Source of the DNA: Novosphingobium sp.
Lineage (GTDB): Bacteria > Pseudomonadota > Alphaproteobacteria > Sphingomonadales > Sphingomonadaceae
NCBI GenBank assembly: GCA_030830245.1
Contig: JAURNJ010000285.1
Span: 1-6,583 of the forward strand
Reading direction: 5' to 3'
DNA: 6,583 nucleotides
This document shows, one piece after another, positions 1 to 6,432 of the stretch. The position numbers and the translations under genes are program-made. The first letter of the stretch is position 1, and every line of letters starts with the position of its first letter. The notes below the pieces were generated by a model, which searched no databases, was not told the DNA's origin, and saw nothing but the letters and a program-made list of their open reading frames with translations.

Positions 1-74
1 AGCTGAAACAGGAACTGCGCCGCCAGCGCGAGGCCGGAATCGCCGTGTTGCGAGAGGCGATCGAGCAGGACTGA
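1..74 (+). CDS. C-terminal end of an unidentified protein (partial)
   Basis: An open frame enters from the left edge and gives 23 residues before a TGA at 72-74. The tail is charged and looks helical, beginning LKQELRRQ and ending EAIEQD. About four fifths of its codons end in G or C, matching the real genes in this window, so it is probably the true end of a gene rather than chance. Too little is present to name a family. The next gene starts 26 bp downstream on the same strand with no convincing terminator between, so the two could be co-transcribed. Confidence 0.55.
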   Translation, partial: LKQELRRQREAGIAVLREAIEQD

Positions 75-100
75 CGGAGCTTTTTTGGGGGAGGGGGTCG

Positions 101-1153
101 ATGCACCGGCAATTGTATGGGTCCAGCCGGACCATCCGGGGGCTATTGTATGCCCTTTCGCTCGCCATCGCCCTTACCTTGAGCCCGATTCCCGGCGCGC
201 GCGCTGCGGAGGCGGAGATGGTCACCCAGACCATCACGCTGGTCGACGAAACGCGCCCGGTGAAGGCTTCGATGGGTTTTGCCGGGTCGCCCGAGCGCCG
301 CATTGACGTGATGATCTGGCGGCCCGAAGGACAGAAGCGGCCTTTGCCGCTCATCATCTACAGCCACGGCACCTTCGGCCATGCCAACAATGCCAAGTAT
401 CTGGTCAAGGCGCTGGTCGATGCCGGTTATGTGGTTGCAGCGCCGGACTATCCGCTGACTTCGCGCAGGGCCTATACGTGGATAACCTTCGCCGATGTGT
501 CGGACCTGTCCGAGCAGGTGCGCGATCTGGGTTTCATCATCACCTCGCTTACCGGGGATGCCAATCTCGGTAAGCTGATCGATCCAGCTCGGATCGGCAC
601 GACCGGGCACTCGCTGGGCGCAGTCACCAGCTATTTCGGTTCGTTCTCGGCGCGCCTGCGCGATCCCCGGATCAAGGCGACCGCTCCGATTGCGGCGGGC
701 GACCCGGTCCAGTCCGCGCTCGATACCCCGATGGGCATGGCAGGGGCCGGATACTGGCCCGGCTCCGTGCCAGTGCTGTTCCTCTCGGCCGAGCACGACG
801 TTTTCACAGCGCTGACCGGGCCGCCGCATGTCGCCCTGTCGCGCGTTGCGCCGCCCAAACACGAGGTCATGGTCAAGGGCGGCGTCCACGTGTGGTTTAC
901 CGATCCGCGTGAGCAGGCCGGTCCGGGCAAGAACCCCGATTGCTTGTTCTTCGAAGAGCACCTGCCGCAGATGACACTACCGATGTGCCAGATGCGCTAC
1001 AGCCTGATCGACCCGGAGAAGCAGAGAGCCATCGCGCGCACGGCCCTGGTCGCCTTCTTCGATGCCTATCTGAAGGGCGACAAGGCGGGACGGGCCAAGC
1101 TGGGAGCGATCAGCGCGACATTTCCCGAAGCGGAACTGAAATCGTCGGACTGA
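101..1153 (+). CDS. Secreted alpha/beta hydrolase (dienelactone hydrolase / PAF-acetylhydrolase-like)
   Basis: This is a 350-residue predicted esterase or lipase-like hydrolase of the alpha/beta fold; its substrate cannot be told from sequence. Residues 11-36 look like a signal peptide: a basic start (R10, R13), a hydrophobic stretch at 15-27 and a probable cleavage after GARA or AEA around 36-38, which implies export to the periplasm. The oxyanion-side motif SHGTFG is at 88-93, the nucleophile elbow GHSLGA at 169-174 makes Ser171 the catalytic serine, Asp233 in SAEHD is a candidate acid, and His263 in GGVHVW is the likely catalytic histidine. The order and spacing fit the COG4188-type dienelactone/PAF-acetylhydrolase-like group, a family assignment by inference. 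The ATG at 101 is preceded by a purine-rich GGGAGGGG site a few bases upstream. Its stop faces the stop of the minus-strand gene 3 nt away. Confidence 0.88.
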   Translation: MHRQLYGSSRTIRGLLYALSLAIALTLSPIPGARAAEAEMVTQTITLVDETRPVKASMGFAGSPERRIDVMIWRPEGQKRPLPLIIYSHGTFGHANNAKYLVKALVDAGYVVAAPDYPLTSRRAYTWITFADVSDLSEQVRDLGFIITSLTGDANLGKLIDPARIGTTGHSLGAVTSYFGSFSARLRDPRIKATAPIAAGDPVQSALDTPMGMAGAGYWPGSVPVLFLSAEHDVFTALTGPPHVALSRVAPPKHEVMVKGGVHVWFTDPREQAGPGKNPDCLFFEEHLPQMTLPMCQMRYSLIDPEKQRAIARTALVAFFDAYLKGDKAGRAKLGAISATFPEAELKSSD

Positions 1154-1156
1154 CGG

Positions 1157-1357
1157 TCAGGTATCCATCATCCACAGCAACGCGCGAGACAGCGCGAAGG
1201 TCGTGAGGAACAGCGGCCAGGACCAGTATAGGTTCACGTCGAGCATTTCGGCTCGCTCGATAGCGAATACGCCGCTGCGCGTCCCGGCGCTGTAAAGCAG
1301 GGCGGAAATCAGCAACGTCATCGCGGTGCCCGGAATGAGCGCCTTGATCGTCGGCAT
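1157..1357 (-). CDS. Small two-helix membrane protein, function unknown
   Basis: A 66-residue hydrophobic protein I cannot assign to a named family. It has two probable membrane helices, at about residues 6-24 (ending in the segment LLISALLYSAG) and 44-62 (WSWPLFLTTFALSRALLW), joined by a short polar loop with R27, E34, R35 and E37. The ATG at 1357 (minus) has an AGGGA ribosome site about 9 nt upstream, and the organised hydrophobicity argues for a real gene rather than a chance frame. It converges tail to tail with the hydrolase gene. The 157 bp upstream, before the DUF454 gene on the same strand, would hold its promoter if it is transcribed separately; I see no clear -35/-10 pair there. Confidence 0.65.
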   Translation of the reverse strand: MPTIKALIPGTAMTLLISALLYSAGTRSGVFAIERAEMLDVNLYWSWPLFLTTFALSRALLWMMDT

Positions 1358-1514
1358 CGTCAGGTATCCCTGATTTTTCGTCCCGGTTCCCCAACCGGTT
1401 GCGATCGATGGTGTCTCCGCTGCCGATGGTATCGCTGGTAAGGTTTCGTAAACACTTTTGGAAATGGTTGCCGGATCGTTCGACTTAGCATTCGTAACAA
1501 TACCAATAACTTGT
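1358..1514. other. Intergenic gap, AT-richer than its surroundings
   Basis: This noncoding stretch lies between two minus-strand genes. The part from about 1440 to 1514 is clearly AT-richer than the flanking coding DNA and contains two similar words, TTCGTAAACA at 1445-1454 and TTCGTAACAA at 1491-1500, in the same orientation. It probably carries the transcription end of the sufE/DUF454 unit and the promoter of the 66-residue gene. No strong hairpin followed by a T-run and no convincing promoter could be identified by eye. Confidence 0.4.
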
Positions 1515-1865
1515 TTATTCCGGCCTGGTCCAGATCCACGGCCCGAAAATGACCAGGACTGCCACTGAAATCAGGAAGAACGGTGCGCCGACCGTCACGA
1601 AAGTGAAGATCACGCCAACGCTCATGCCGATGATCGCGGCGAACTTCGCGCGGCGACCGATTGCCCCGCGATCGCGCCAGTCGCGGAGCGAGGGACCGTA
1701 GACCGGATGCTGGTACAGTCGATCGGCCCATTCCGGGTTGCTGCGCGCGAAGAAAAACGCCGCGACGATCAAGAAAGGCACGGTCGGCAGGATCGGCAGG
1801 GCAATGCCGATCAGGCCAAGGCCCAGGAACAGCAGTCCGAAAGCGAGAAATATCGGGCGCTTCAT
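1515..1865 (-). CDS. DUF454 / YbaN-family inner membrane protein
   Basis: A 116-residue integral membrane protein of the DUF454 (YbaN) family; the biochemical role of the family is not established. Hydrophobic segments are at about residues 5-23, 26-41, 76-93 and 95-111. The family signature is clear: an N-terminal GLIGIALPILPTVPF stretch at 17-31, then FFFARSNPEW at 37-46 and a conserved HPVYGP turn at 53-58. Length is normal for the family. The ATG at 1865 (minus) has only a close AAGGG just upstream, so initiation may rely partly on coupling to sufE, whose stop is 18 nt away on the same strand. The two genes are probably one transcript, although a functional link between DUF454 and SufE is not known to me. 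Confidence 0.88.
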   Translation of the reverse strand: MKRPIFLAFGLLFLGLGLIGIALPILPTVPFLIVAAFFFARSNPEWADRLYQHPVYGPSLRDWRDRGAIGRRAKFAAIIGMSVGVIFTFVTVGAPFFLISVAVLVIFGPWIWTRPE

Positions 1866-1883
1866 CGCCCTTGCTCGCCGCGT

Positions 1884-2294
1884 TCAGTCTGCCGCATAGC
1901 GCGCCGCCGTCTCCCGGATCAGCGCGATCATGTTGGGCACGCCCTGGGTGCGATTGGAGGAGAGCTGGTTCTTGAGGCCGAACGGCTCCAGCGCGGCGGC
2001 AATGTCGGTTTCGGCGATTTCCCGCGCTGGGCGGTCTTGGACGACTGACAGCACCAGCGCGACGATGCCCTTGGTGATCCCGGCATTGCTGTCGGCGAGG
2101 AAGTGAAGGCGGCCATCATCGAGCGTGGTCGGATAAACCCAGACGCTCGCTGAGCAGCCACGCACCTTGGTGGCATCGGTTTTCAGCGCGTCGGGCATTG
2201 GATCGAGCTCGCGCCCGAGATCGACCAGCATCGTATAGCGGTCGTCACCTTCAAGGAACTCGTATTCTTCACGGATATCGTCAAGCGTGCGCAT
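1884..2294 (-). CDS. sufE: SufE-family cysteine desulfuration protein
   Basis: SufE takes persulfide sulfur from the cysteine desulfurase SufS and passes it to the SufBCD scaffold during cytoplasmic iron-sulfur cluster assembly. From the chosen start the protein has 136 residues, normal for the family. The acceptor cysteine is Cys47 in KVRGCSASVWV (44-54), equivalent to the GCQSxVW motif of characterised SufE, and the C-terminal signature SNRTQGVPNMI is at 113-123. The frame is open upstream to a GTG at 2327, but the ATG at 2294 gives the usual N-terminus (MRTLDDIREEYEFL), and the extra 11 residues look unlike the family. Neither start has a good Shine-Dalgarno site. No sufS, sufB, sufC or sufD lies in the window, so this sufE is apart from any main suf operon, or that operon is elsewhere. 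Confidence 0.93.
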   Translation of the reverse strand: MRTLDDIREEYEFLEGDDRYTMLVDLGRELDPMPDALKTDATKVRGCSASVWVYPTTLDDGRLHFLADSNAGITKGIVALVLSVVQDRPAREIAETDIAAALEPFGLKNQLSSNRTQGVPNMIALIRETAARYAAD

Positions 2295-2414
2295 CGTCGG
2301 CGATGTAAGCCAAACAAGCTCAAGCACAAGAGCCGCAGTCGCAACACGTGCTTAACGCGATCGTAACCATGCCATGGGTATTTCTGCCTGCTCATAGCCG
2401 TTGGGAGACAAGGC

Positions 2415-2753
2415 ATGTTCAAGCTTGCTCGTGGCATTGCGCGCCACAAGATTGGTTTCATTGCAGTCATCGCCTTCGCCGTCGTCATGTTCTCTGGCGG
2501 CGAGGAACAGCAGGCCAAGCCTTCGAGCCCGTGGGCCAAGGGTGCTTCGGTCCAGGTTGCGACATCCAGCGCTGCCGCTGACGATTCGATCACCGGTAAG
2601 ATTGGCCAATATGCCAATACGGCGGGCGAATACGCCGCAGAGAAATTCCTCGGCGACAAGGATCTCAACCCGGTCAAGATGGGTGAAGATACTGTTGGAC
2701 GCTTCGAGGATGCGAACGCCGCTTTTGCCAAGGCCAACGGCAACGAGCAGTAA
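2415..2753 (+). CDS. Small membrane-anchored hypothetical protein
   Basis: A 112-residue protein I do not recognise. A basic N-terminus (K3, R6, R10, K12) precedes one hydrophobic segment at about 13-27, so it is probably anchored in the inner membrane with the rest in the periplasm, or exported. The remainder is polar and rich in Ala, Gly, Asp, Glu and Lys, with no cysteine, and shows no catalytic motif. The segment at 62-82 (KIGQYANTAGEYAAEKFLGDK) could form an amphipathic helix. The ATG at 2415 has a good GGGAGA ribosome site about 8 nt upstream. It is divergent from sufE across about 120 bp and is followed by a strong terminator, so it looks like a single-gene transcript. Confidence 0.75.
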   Translation: MFKLARGIARHKIGFIAVIAFAVVMFSGGEEQQAKPSSPWAKGASVQVATSSAAADDSITGKIGQYANTAGEYAAEKFLGDKDLNPVKMGEDTVGRFEDANAAFAKANGNEQ

Positions 2754-2784
2754 ACCCTCTTGAGGGCGAGGAATGCAGGTTTCT

Positions 2785-2824
2785 GGCCGGAATGCCCAAG
2801 AGGTGTTCCGGCCTTTCCCTTTTT
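2785..2824 (+). terminator. Intrinsic (rho-independent) terminator
   Basis: A perfect 8-bp inverted repeat, GGCCGGAA at 2785-2792 and TTCCGGCC at 2806-2813, encloses a 13-nt loop and is followed at once by TTTCCCTTTTT (2814-2824). It starts 31 nt after the stop of the 112-residue gene and would end that transcript. A weaker dyad, CCCTC-TT-GAGGG at 2755-2766, lies between the stop codon and the terminator. Confidence 0.85.
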
Positions 2825-2908
2825 GTGGAATGCCGAAGTTGCCACGACAAGGTCGTTTATCGCTGATTAGGGAATAACTCGTAAGACGTGGACCATGGGC
2901 AAGGTTTG

Positions 2909-2938
2909 TTGACGCTTCTTCGCCCACGTCGCGGTAAG
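2909..2938 (+). promoter_or_regulatory. Possible promoter of the 122-residue protein
   Basis: A good -35-like TTGACG at 2909-2914 is followed 18 nt later by GGTAAG (2933-2938), a poor -10 box. The position, after a terminator and just ahead of the next gene, is where a promoter is needed, but the -10 match is weak and the start codon at 2950 would leave a very short leader. Confidence 0.3.
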
Positions 2939-2949
2939 AACAGGGCAGC

Positions 2950-3318
2950 ATGCGCGATTTCGGTTTCTGGGTGCGGATCATCGCCATCAGCCAGCTGGGT
3001 TTCCTGGTACTGGCCAACTATGGCGATGGCTGGCTGGCGCCCGACAACCCGATCCTGGTGCGTGGCGGCGAACCGGTTGCGCCCAAACCCCTGAGCCAGA
3101 TCGTCGAGGAATCCCGTCCTAAGGATGCGGCCCGGATTATTGCCCAGGCTGGTATGCGCGATCCAGCTCTTGGCCGGGCTTCCGGGTGGGGCGGCGGCGA
3201 CGAGCCTGCGGCGAACTGGAACGAGCCGGACACGGATTCGGCAGTGGACGAATTCAGCGCATTCGACCCCAATGCCAAAGCGGACGACGAAACCGACTGG
3301 GGCAAGTCGACCGACTAG
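2950..3318 (+). CDS. Single-pass hypothetical protein with acidic C-terminal tail
   Basis: A 122-residue protein not assigned to a family. One hydrophobic segment lies at about residues 6-22 (after MRDFG, ending LGFLVLA). A middle region (40-75) includes a predicted helix around PLSQIVEESRPKDAARIIAQAG. From about residue 80 the protein is Gly-rich, then strongly acidic with no basic residue until K110 and little predicted structure. It is probably membrane-anchored with a soluble domain; no cysteine or catalytic motif is visible. The ATG at 2950 has a weak AGGG site just upstream and no earlier in-frame ATG close by. It sits immediately ahead of the rimP promoter and is probably a separate transcript. 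Confidence 0.7.
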   Translation: MRDFGFWVRIIAISQLGFLVLANYGDGWLAPDNPILVRGGEPVAPKPLSQIVEESRPKDAARIIAQAGMRDPALGRASGWGGGDEPAANWNEPDTDSAVDEFSAFDPNAKADDETDWGKSTD

Positions 3319-3343
3319 CGCGGATCGCACGCGTCATTATCGC

Positions 3344-3372
3344 TTGCGATTTGGCCTAGTCGGGCCTATATC
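3344..3372 (+). promoter_or_regulatory. Sigma70-type promoter of the rimP-nusA-ylxR-infB operon
   Basis: TTGCGA at 3344-3349 (preceded by C, as in many alphaproteobacterial -35 boxes) is separated by 17 bp from TATATC at 3367-3372. Both boxes and the spacing fit a housekeeping promoter, with transcription predicted to begin near 3379. It lies just after the upstream gene ends and before rimP. A dyad ATCGC-TT-GCGAT at 3339-3350 covers the -35 box and could be an operator. Confidence 0.65.
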
Positions 3373-3403
3373 GCGCCCCATACCGACATTGTCATGGCAA
3401 AGT

Positions 3404-3456
3404 CAGGTGCTGGCGCCTCCGGGGGCCGGCGCAAAACCTGCTTTCCCTGTTCAGGT
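3404..3456 (+). promoter_or_regulatory. rimP leader with two mutually exclusive hairpins
   Basis: In the stretch between the predicted transcription start and the probable TTG start of rimP, CAGGT occurs at 3404-3408 and again at 3452-3456, with its complement ACCTG between them at 3436-3440. The first pairing is strengthened by an inner GCGCC/GGCGC stem (3414-3418 with 3428-3432). The second would put a hairpin a few nt before the ribosome site GAGGA (3463-3467). Only one can form at a time. A regulatory role is inferred; the stems are short and could be chance in GC-rich DNA. Confidence 0.3.
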
Positions 3457-3474
3457 GGCATCGAGGAACTGGAA

Positions 3475-4032
3475 TTGGCCGATCTGGCGCGCATTATCGA
3501 AGTTGTCGAGCCCGAGGTAAACGCCCTCGGCTTCGATCTCGTGCGCGTCAAGATCATGGGCGCGGAGGCCGGCGACGGCGAAAAGGCGCTGCAGATCATG
3601 GCCGAGGATCCGGCGACCGGACAGCTTGTGCTCGACGAGTGCGCCGCGATTTCGCGCCGCGTGTCAGACCGGATCGACGCTCTCGAAGAAGCGGGCGTGA
3701 TATTGATCGACGAGGCTTATCGCCTCGAAGTGTCCTCGCCGGGCATTGACCGCCCGCTGACCCGGCCCAAGGATTTTGCCGCTTGGTCCGGGCACGAGGC
3801 CAAGCTCACGCTGAGCGAGGCTGTGGACGGCAACCGCAAGGCATTGAAGGGCGATCTGGCAGGTATCGAAGGCGATACGGTGCTGTTCGACGATGCCAAG
3901 TCGGGCCGCCTTGCGATTCCGCTTGCCCACATCCATTCCGCTCGGCTGGTCCTGACCGACAAGCTGATCGCTGCAACCCGTCCAATTGATATGACAGGCG
4001 TCGAAGACGTCCTCGAAGAACAGGAAGACTGA
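3475..4032 (+). CDS. rimP: Ribosome maturation factor RimP
   Basis: RimP binds the free 30S subunit and is needed for its late maturation. From the TTG at 3475 the protein has 185 residues. The N-terminal domain has the typical start MADLARIIEVVEPEVNALGF (1-20) followed by DLVRVKI and the strand KALQIMAE (37-44). The family hallmark YRLEVSSPGIDRPLTR is at 82-97, and the C-terminal SH3-like domain runs from about 105 to 165. The frame is open up to an ATG at 3394, which would add 27 residues (including CFPC), but that ATG has no Shine-Dalgarno site and the extension does not resemble RimP. The TTG has GAGGA 7 nt upstream and gives the family-like N-terminus, so it is preferred. The stop is 4 nt before nusA. 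Confidence 0.9.
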   Translation: MADLARIIEVVEPEVNALGFDLVRVKIMGAEAGDGEKALQIMAEDPATGQLVLDECAAISRRVSDRIDALEEAGVILIDEAYRLEVSSPGIDRPLTRPKDFAAWSGHEAKLTLSEAVDGNRKALKGDLAGIEGDTVLFDDAKSGRLAIPLAHIHSARLVLTDKLIAATRPIDMTGVEDVLEEQED

Positions 4033-4036
4033 ACCC

Positions 4037-5677
4037 ATGGCCAGTGCGATTTCCGCCAACCGCGCCGAACTCCTTGCCATCGCGACCTCGGTGGCGACCG
4101 AGAAGATGATCGACAAGTCGATCGTCATCGAAGCTATGGAAGAGGCGATCCAGAAGTCTGCGCGCAATCGCTATGGCGCGGAAAACGACATTCGCGCCAA
4201 GCTCGATCCCAAGACCGGCGACCTGCGGCTGTGGCGCGTGGTCGAGGTGGTCGAAGAGGTTGAGGACTACTTCAAGCAGGTTGACCTGAAGCAGGCCGAA
4301 AAGCTGCAGCCTGGCGCCAAGGTGGGCGATTTCATCGTCGATCCGCTGCCTCCGGTCGATCTCGGGCGCATCGATGCGCAGTCTGCCAAGCAGGTCATTT
4401 TCCAGAAGGTTCGCGATGCTGAGCGGGAGCGCCAGTACGAGGAATTCAAGGACCGCGCGGGCGAAGTCATCACCGGCGTCATCAAGTCGGTCGAGTTCGG
4501 CCACGTCATCGTCGATCTCGGCCGCGCCGAGGGCGTGATCCGCCGCGACCAGCAGATCCCGCGCGAAGCCGCCCGCGTCGGTGAGCGGGTGCGCGCGTGG
4601 ATCATGAAGGTGGAACGGCAGAACCGTGGACCGCAGATCTTCCTCAGCCGCGCCCATCCCGAATTCATGAAGAAGCTGTTCGCGCAGGAAGTGCCCGAAA
4701 TCTACGACGGCATCATCGAGATCAAGGCCGCCGCGCGCGATCCCGGCAGCCGCGCCAAGATCGGCGTGATCAGCCGCGACAGCTCCATCGATCCGGTCGG
4801 CGCCTGCGTCGGCATGAAGGGCAGCCGTGTGCAGGCCGTCGTGCAGGAACTGCAGGGCGAGAAGATCGACATCATCCCCTGGAGCGAGGACACCGCGACC
4901 TTTATCGTCAACGCGCTCCAGCCCGCGACCGTAAGCCGCGTCGTCATCGACGAAGAGGAAAGCCGCATCGAAGTGGTGGTGCCGGACGACCAGCTCTCGC
5001 TGGCCATCGGTCGGCGCGGCCAGAACGTGCGGCTGGCCAGCCAGCTGACCGGCTCGCAGATTGACATCATGACCGAGCAGGAAGCCTTGGAAAAGCGCCA
5101 GCGCGAATTCGCCGAGCGCTCGAAAATGTTCGAGGACGAACTGGACGTCGACGAGACGCTTTCGCAGCTGCTGGTGGCCGAGGGCTTCACCGATCTGGAA
5201 GAAGTCGCCTACATCGGCATGGACGAGCTGGCTTCGATCGAGGGTTTCGACGAGGAACTCGCCGAAGAACTGCAGAGCCGCGCTGGCGAGGCGCTCGAAC
5301 GGCGCGATGCCGCCTATTGCGAGGAGCGTCGCGCGCTCGGCGTCGAGGACGGTCTTGCCGAAATTCCGCACCTTACCGAGGCGATGCTGGTCACGCTTGG
5401 CAAGGCAGGGATCAAGACGCTCGACGATCTGGCCGACCTTGCCACCGACGAGCTGATCGCCAAGAAGCGCGCCGAACCGCGCCGCCGCGAAGGCTCAACC
5501 CCGGCGGCCCCGCGCCGCCCCATGCGCGAGGAAGACAAGGGCGGCGTACTCGGCGAATATGGCCTGTCCGAAGAGCAGGGCAACGAGATCATCATGGCTG
5601 CGCGTGCGCACTGGTTCGACGACGAGCCGGGTGCGTCCGACAATGGGGAGGCCGCCGATGCGGACACTTCCCAATGA
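4037..5677 (+). CDS. nusA: Transcription elongation/termination factor NusA
   Basis: NusA binds RNA polymerase and nascent RNA, and controls pausing, intrinsic and Rho termination, and antitermination of rRNA operons. The 546-residue protein has the RNA-polymerase-binding N-terminal domain (about 1-135), an S1 domain (about 141-195, including [13 protein letters not shown]), KH1 with the loop GMKGSR at 259-264, and KH2 with GRRGQN at 325-330. Two acidic helix-hairpin-helix repeats follow, at about 373-425 and 445-530. The second is split by a basic, Pro/Arg-rich stretch at about 476-502. It ends in an acidic tail. It is longer than the 495-residue E. coli protein, as usual in alphaproteobacteria. 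The ATG at 4037 has AGGA about 11 nt upstream, inside the end of rimP. Confidence 0.98.
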   Translation: MASAISANRAELLAIATSVATEKMIDKSIVIEAMEEAIQKSARNRYGAENDIRAKLDPKTGDLRLWRVVEVVEEVEDYFKQVDLKQAEKLQPGAKVGDFIVDPLPPVDLGRIDAQSAKQVIFQKVRDAERERQYEEFKDRAGEVITGVIKSVEFGHVIVDLGRAEGVIRRDQQIPREAARVGERVRAWIMKVERQNRGPQIFLSRAHPEFMKKLFAQEVPEIYDGIIEIKAAARDPGSRAKIGVISRDSSIDPVGACVGMKGSRVQAVVQELQGEKIDIIPWSEDTATFIVNALQPATVSRVVIDEEESRIEVVVPDDQLSLAIGRRGQNVRLASQLTGSQIDIMTEQEALEKRQREFAERSKMFEDELDVDETLSQLLVAEGFTDLEEVAYIGMDELASIEGFDEELAEELQSRAGEALERRDAAYCEERRALGVEDGLAEIPHLTEAMLVTLGKAGIKTLDDLADLATDELIAKKRAEPRRREGSTPAAPRRPMREEDKGGVLGEYGLSEEQGNEIIMAARAHWFDDEPGASDNGEAADADTSQ

Positions 5678-6410
5678 GCGCCTGAGGCCATCCAACAGCG
5701 ACGGCGGACCGGAGAGGAAGTGCATCCTTTCCGGTGATACGGCACCGCGCGAGGCGCTGGTGCGCCTCGCCGTTTCGCCTGAAGGGGCAGTCCTGCCTGA
5801 CGTGCTCGCCAGGGCGCCGGGGCGCGGTGCGTGGATCGGCGTGGGGTGTACCGAACTTGAGAAGGCGCTCGCCAACGGCAAGCTCAAGGGCGCTTTGGCG
5901 CGAGCTTTCAAGGGCGCGTCGCTCACGATTCCGGACGATTTGCCGGAACTGATCGAGGCTGCGCTGCTTCGTGCCGTTACCGATCGGCTGGGGCTGGAAA
6001 TGCGCGCGGGCAATCTTATTACAGGCTCTGACCGGATCGCCGAACAGGCGCGTGCCGGGCGGGTTTGCTGGCTTGGCCATGCCAGCGATGCGAGCCCGGA
6101 CGGCAGCCGCAAGCTCGATCAGGCGTGGCGCGTCGGCGAGGATGCGGAGGGCAGCGGCATGGGCGGTATGCGCTTGCCACTGGACCGGGCGAGGCTGTCT
6201 GTGGCATTGGGCCGCGACAATGTCGTCCACATGGCGCTGACCGACGCTGCGGCGGCTGATCGTGTTGCTTCGCTGATCGCGCGCCTCTTGCGTTTTTCCG
6301 GTATGGCGGAAACGAGTGATGCCGATTTTGGCAGTCCTGCCGGCGCCGCCATGGCGTCGCCGGCGGCTGCGACGACCATGACCCGCCCCGAGCGGGCAGA
6401 TACGAATTGA
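5658..6410 (+). CDS. YlxR (DUF448) / L7Ae-like fusion RNA-binding protein
   Basis: A 250-residue RNA-associated protein that sits between nusA and infB in many bacteria. Residues 17-65 are the YlxR/DUF448 domain, with PERKCILSG at 18-26 and the signature GRGAWIGV at 55-62. From about 97 to 213 is a domain like the ribosomal L7Ae/YlxQ fold, with AGNLITGSDRIAEQ at 117-130 and a KLDQ segment at 152-155. The last 35 residues are Ala/Gly-rich and probably disordered. Homologues of YlxR in Bacillus (RnpM) have been linked to RNase P; whether this holds here is unknown. The frame is open further upstream, but the ATG at 5658 has a perfect GGAGG 6 nt before it, so it is chosen. It overlaps the end of nusA by 20 nt, which suggests translational coupling. 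Confidence 0.9.
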   Translation: MRTLPNERLRPSNSDGGPERKCILSGDTAPREALVRLAVSPEGAVLPDVLARAPGRGAWIGVGCTELEKALANGKLKGALARAFKGASLTIPDDLPELIEAALLRAVTDRLGLEMRAGNLITGSDRIAEQARAGRVCWLGHASDASPDGSRKLDQAWRVGEDAEGSGMGGMRLPLDRARLSVALGRDNVVHMALTDAAAADRVASLIARLLRFSGMAETSDADFGSPAGAAMASPAAATTMTRPERADTN

Positions 6411-6432
6411 GACCGAAGGGCAAACTGGACCT

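Noticed and set aside
143..961. 272-residue minus-strand frame opposite the hydrolase
   Set aside because: The plus strand carries a signal peptide and complete catalytic motifs; the antisense frame has none.
2351..2381. Possible promoter CTTAAC with a GGGTAT-like -10 ahead of the 112-residue gene
   Set aside because: Spacing of 19 bp and a poor -10 match; a promoter is expected here but this pair is not convincing.
2844..2856. ACGAC-AAG-GTCGT inverted repeat downstream of the terminator
   Set aside because: Arms of only 5 bp, no associated promoter boxes or second copy; not enough to call an operator.
2183..3017. Two overlapping minus-strand frames of about 220 residues spanning sufE, the 112-residue gene and the terminator
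   Set aside because: They overlap each other, cross a strong terminator and real genes in other frames, and have no ribosome site or family features.
3806..5371. 521-residue open frame on the minus strand opposite rimP/nusA
   Set aside because: It lies wholly antisense to certain genes, has low-complexity Asp/Leu/Arg/His-rich sequence typical of antisense frames in GC-rich DNA, and shows no domain.
6382..6396. CCCGC-CCCGA-GCGGG hairpin near the end of ylxR
   Set aside because: No T-run follows and infB continues the operon; it is more likely chance in GC-rich DNA than a terminator.
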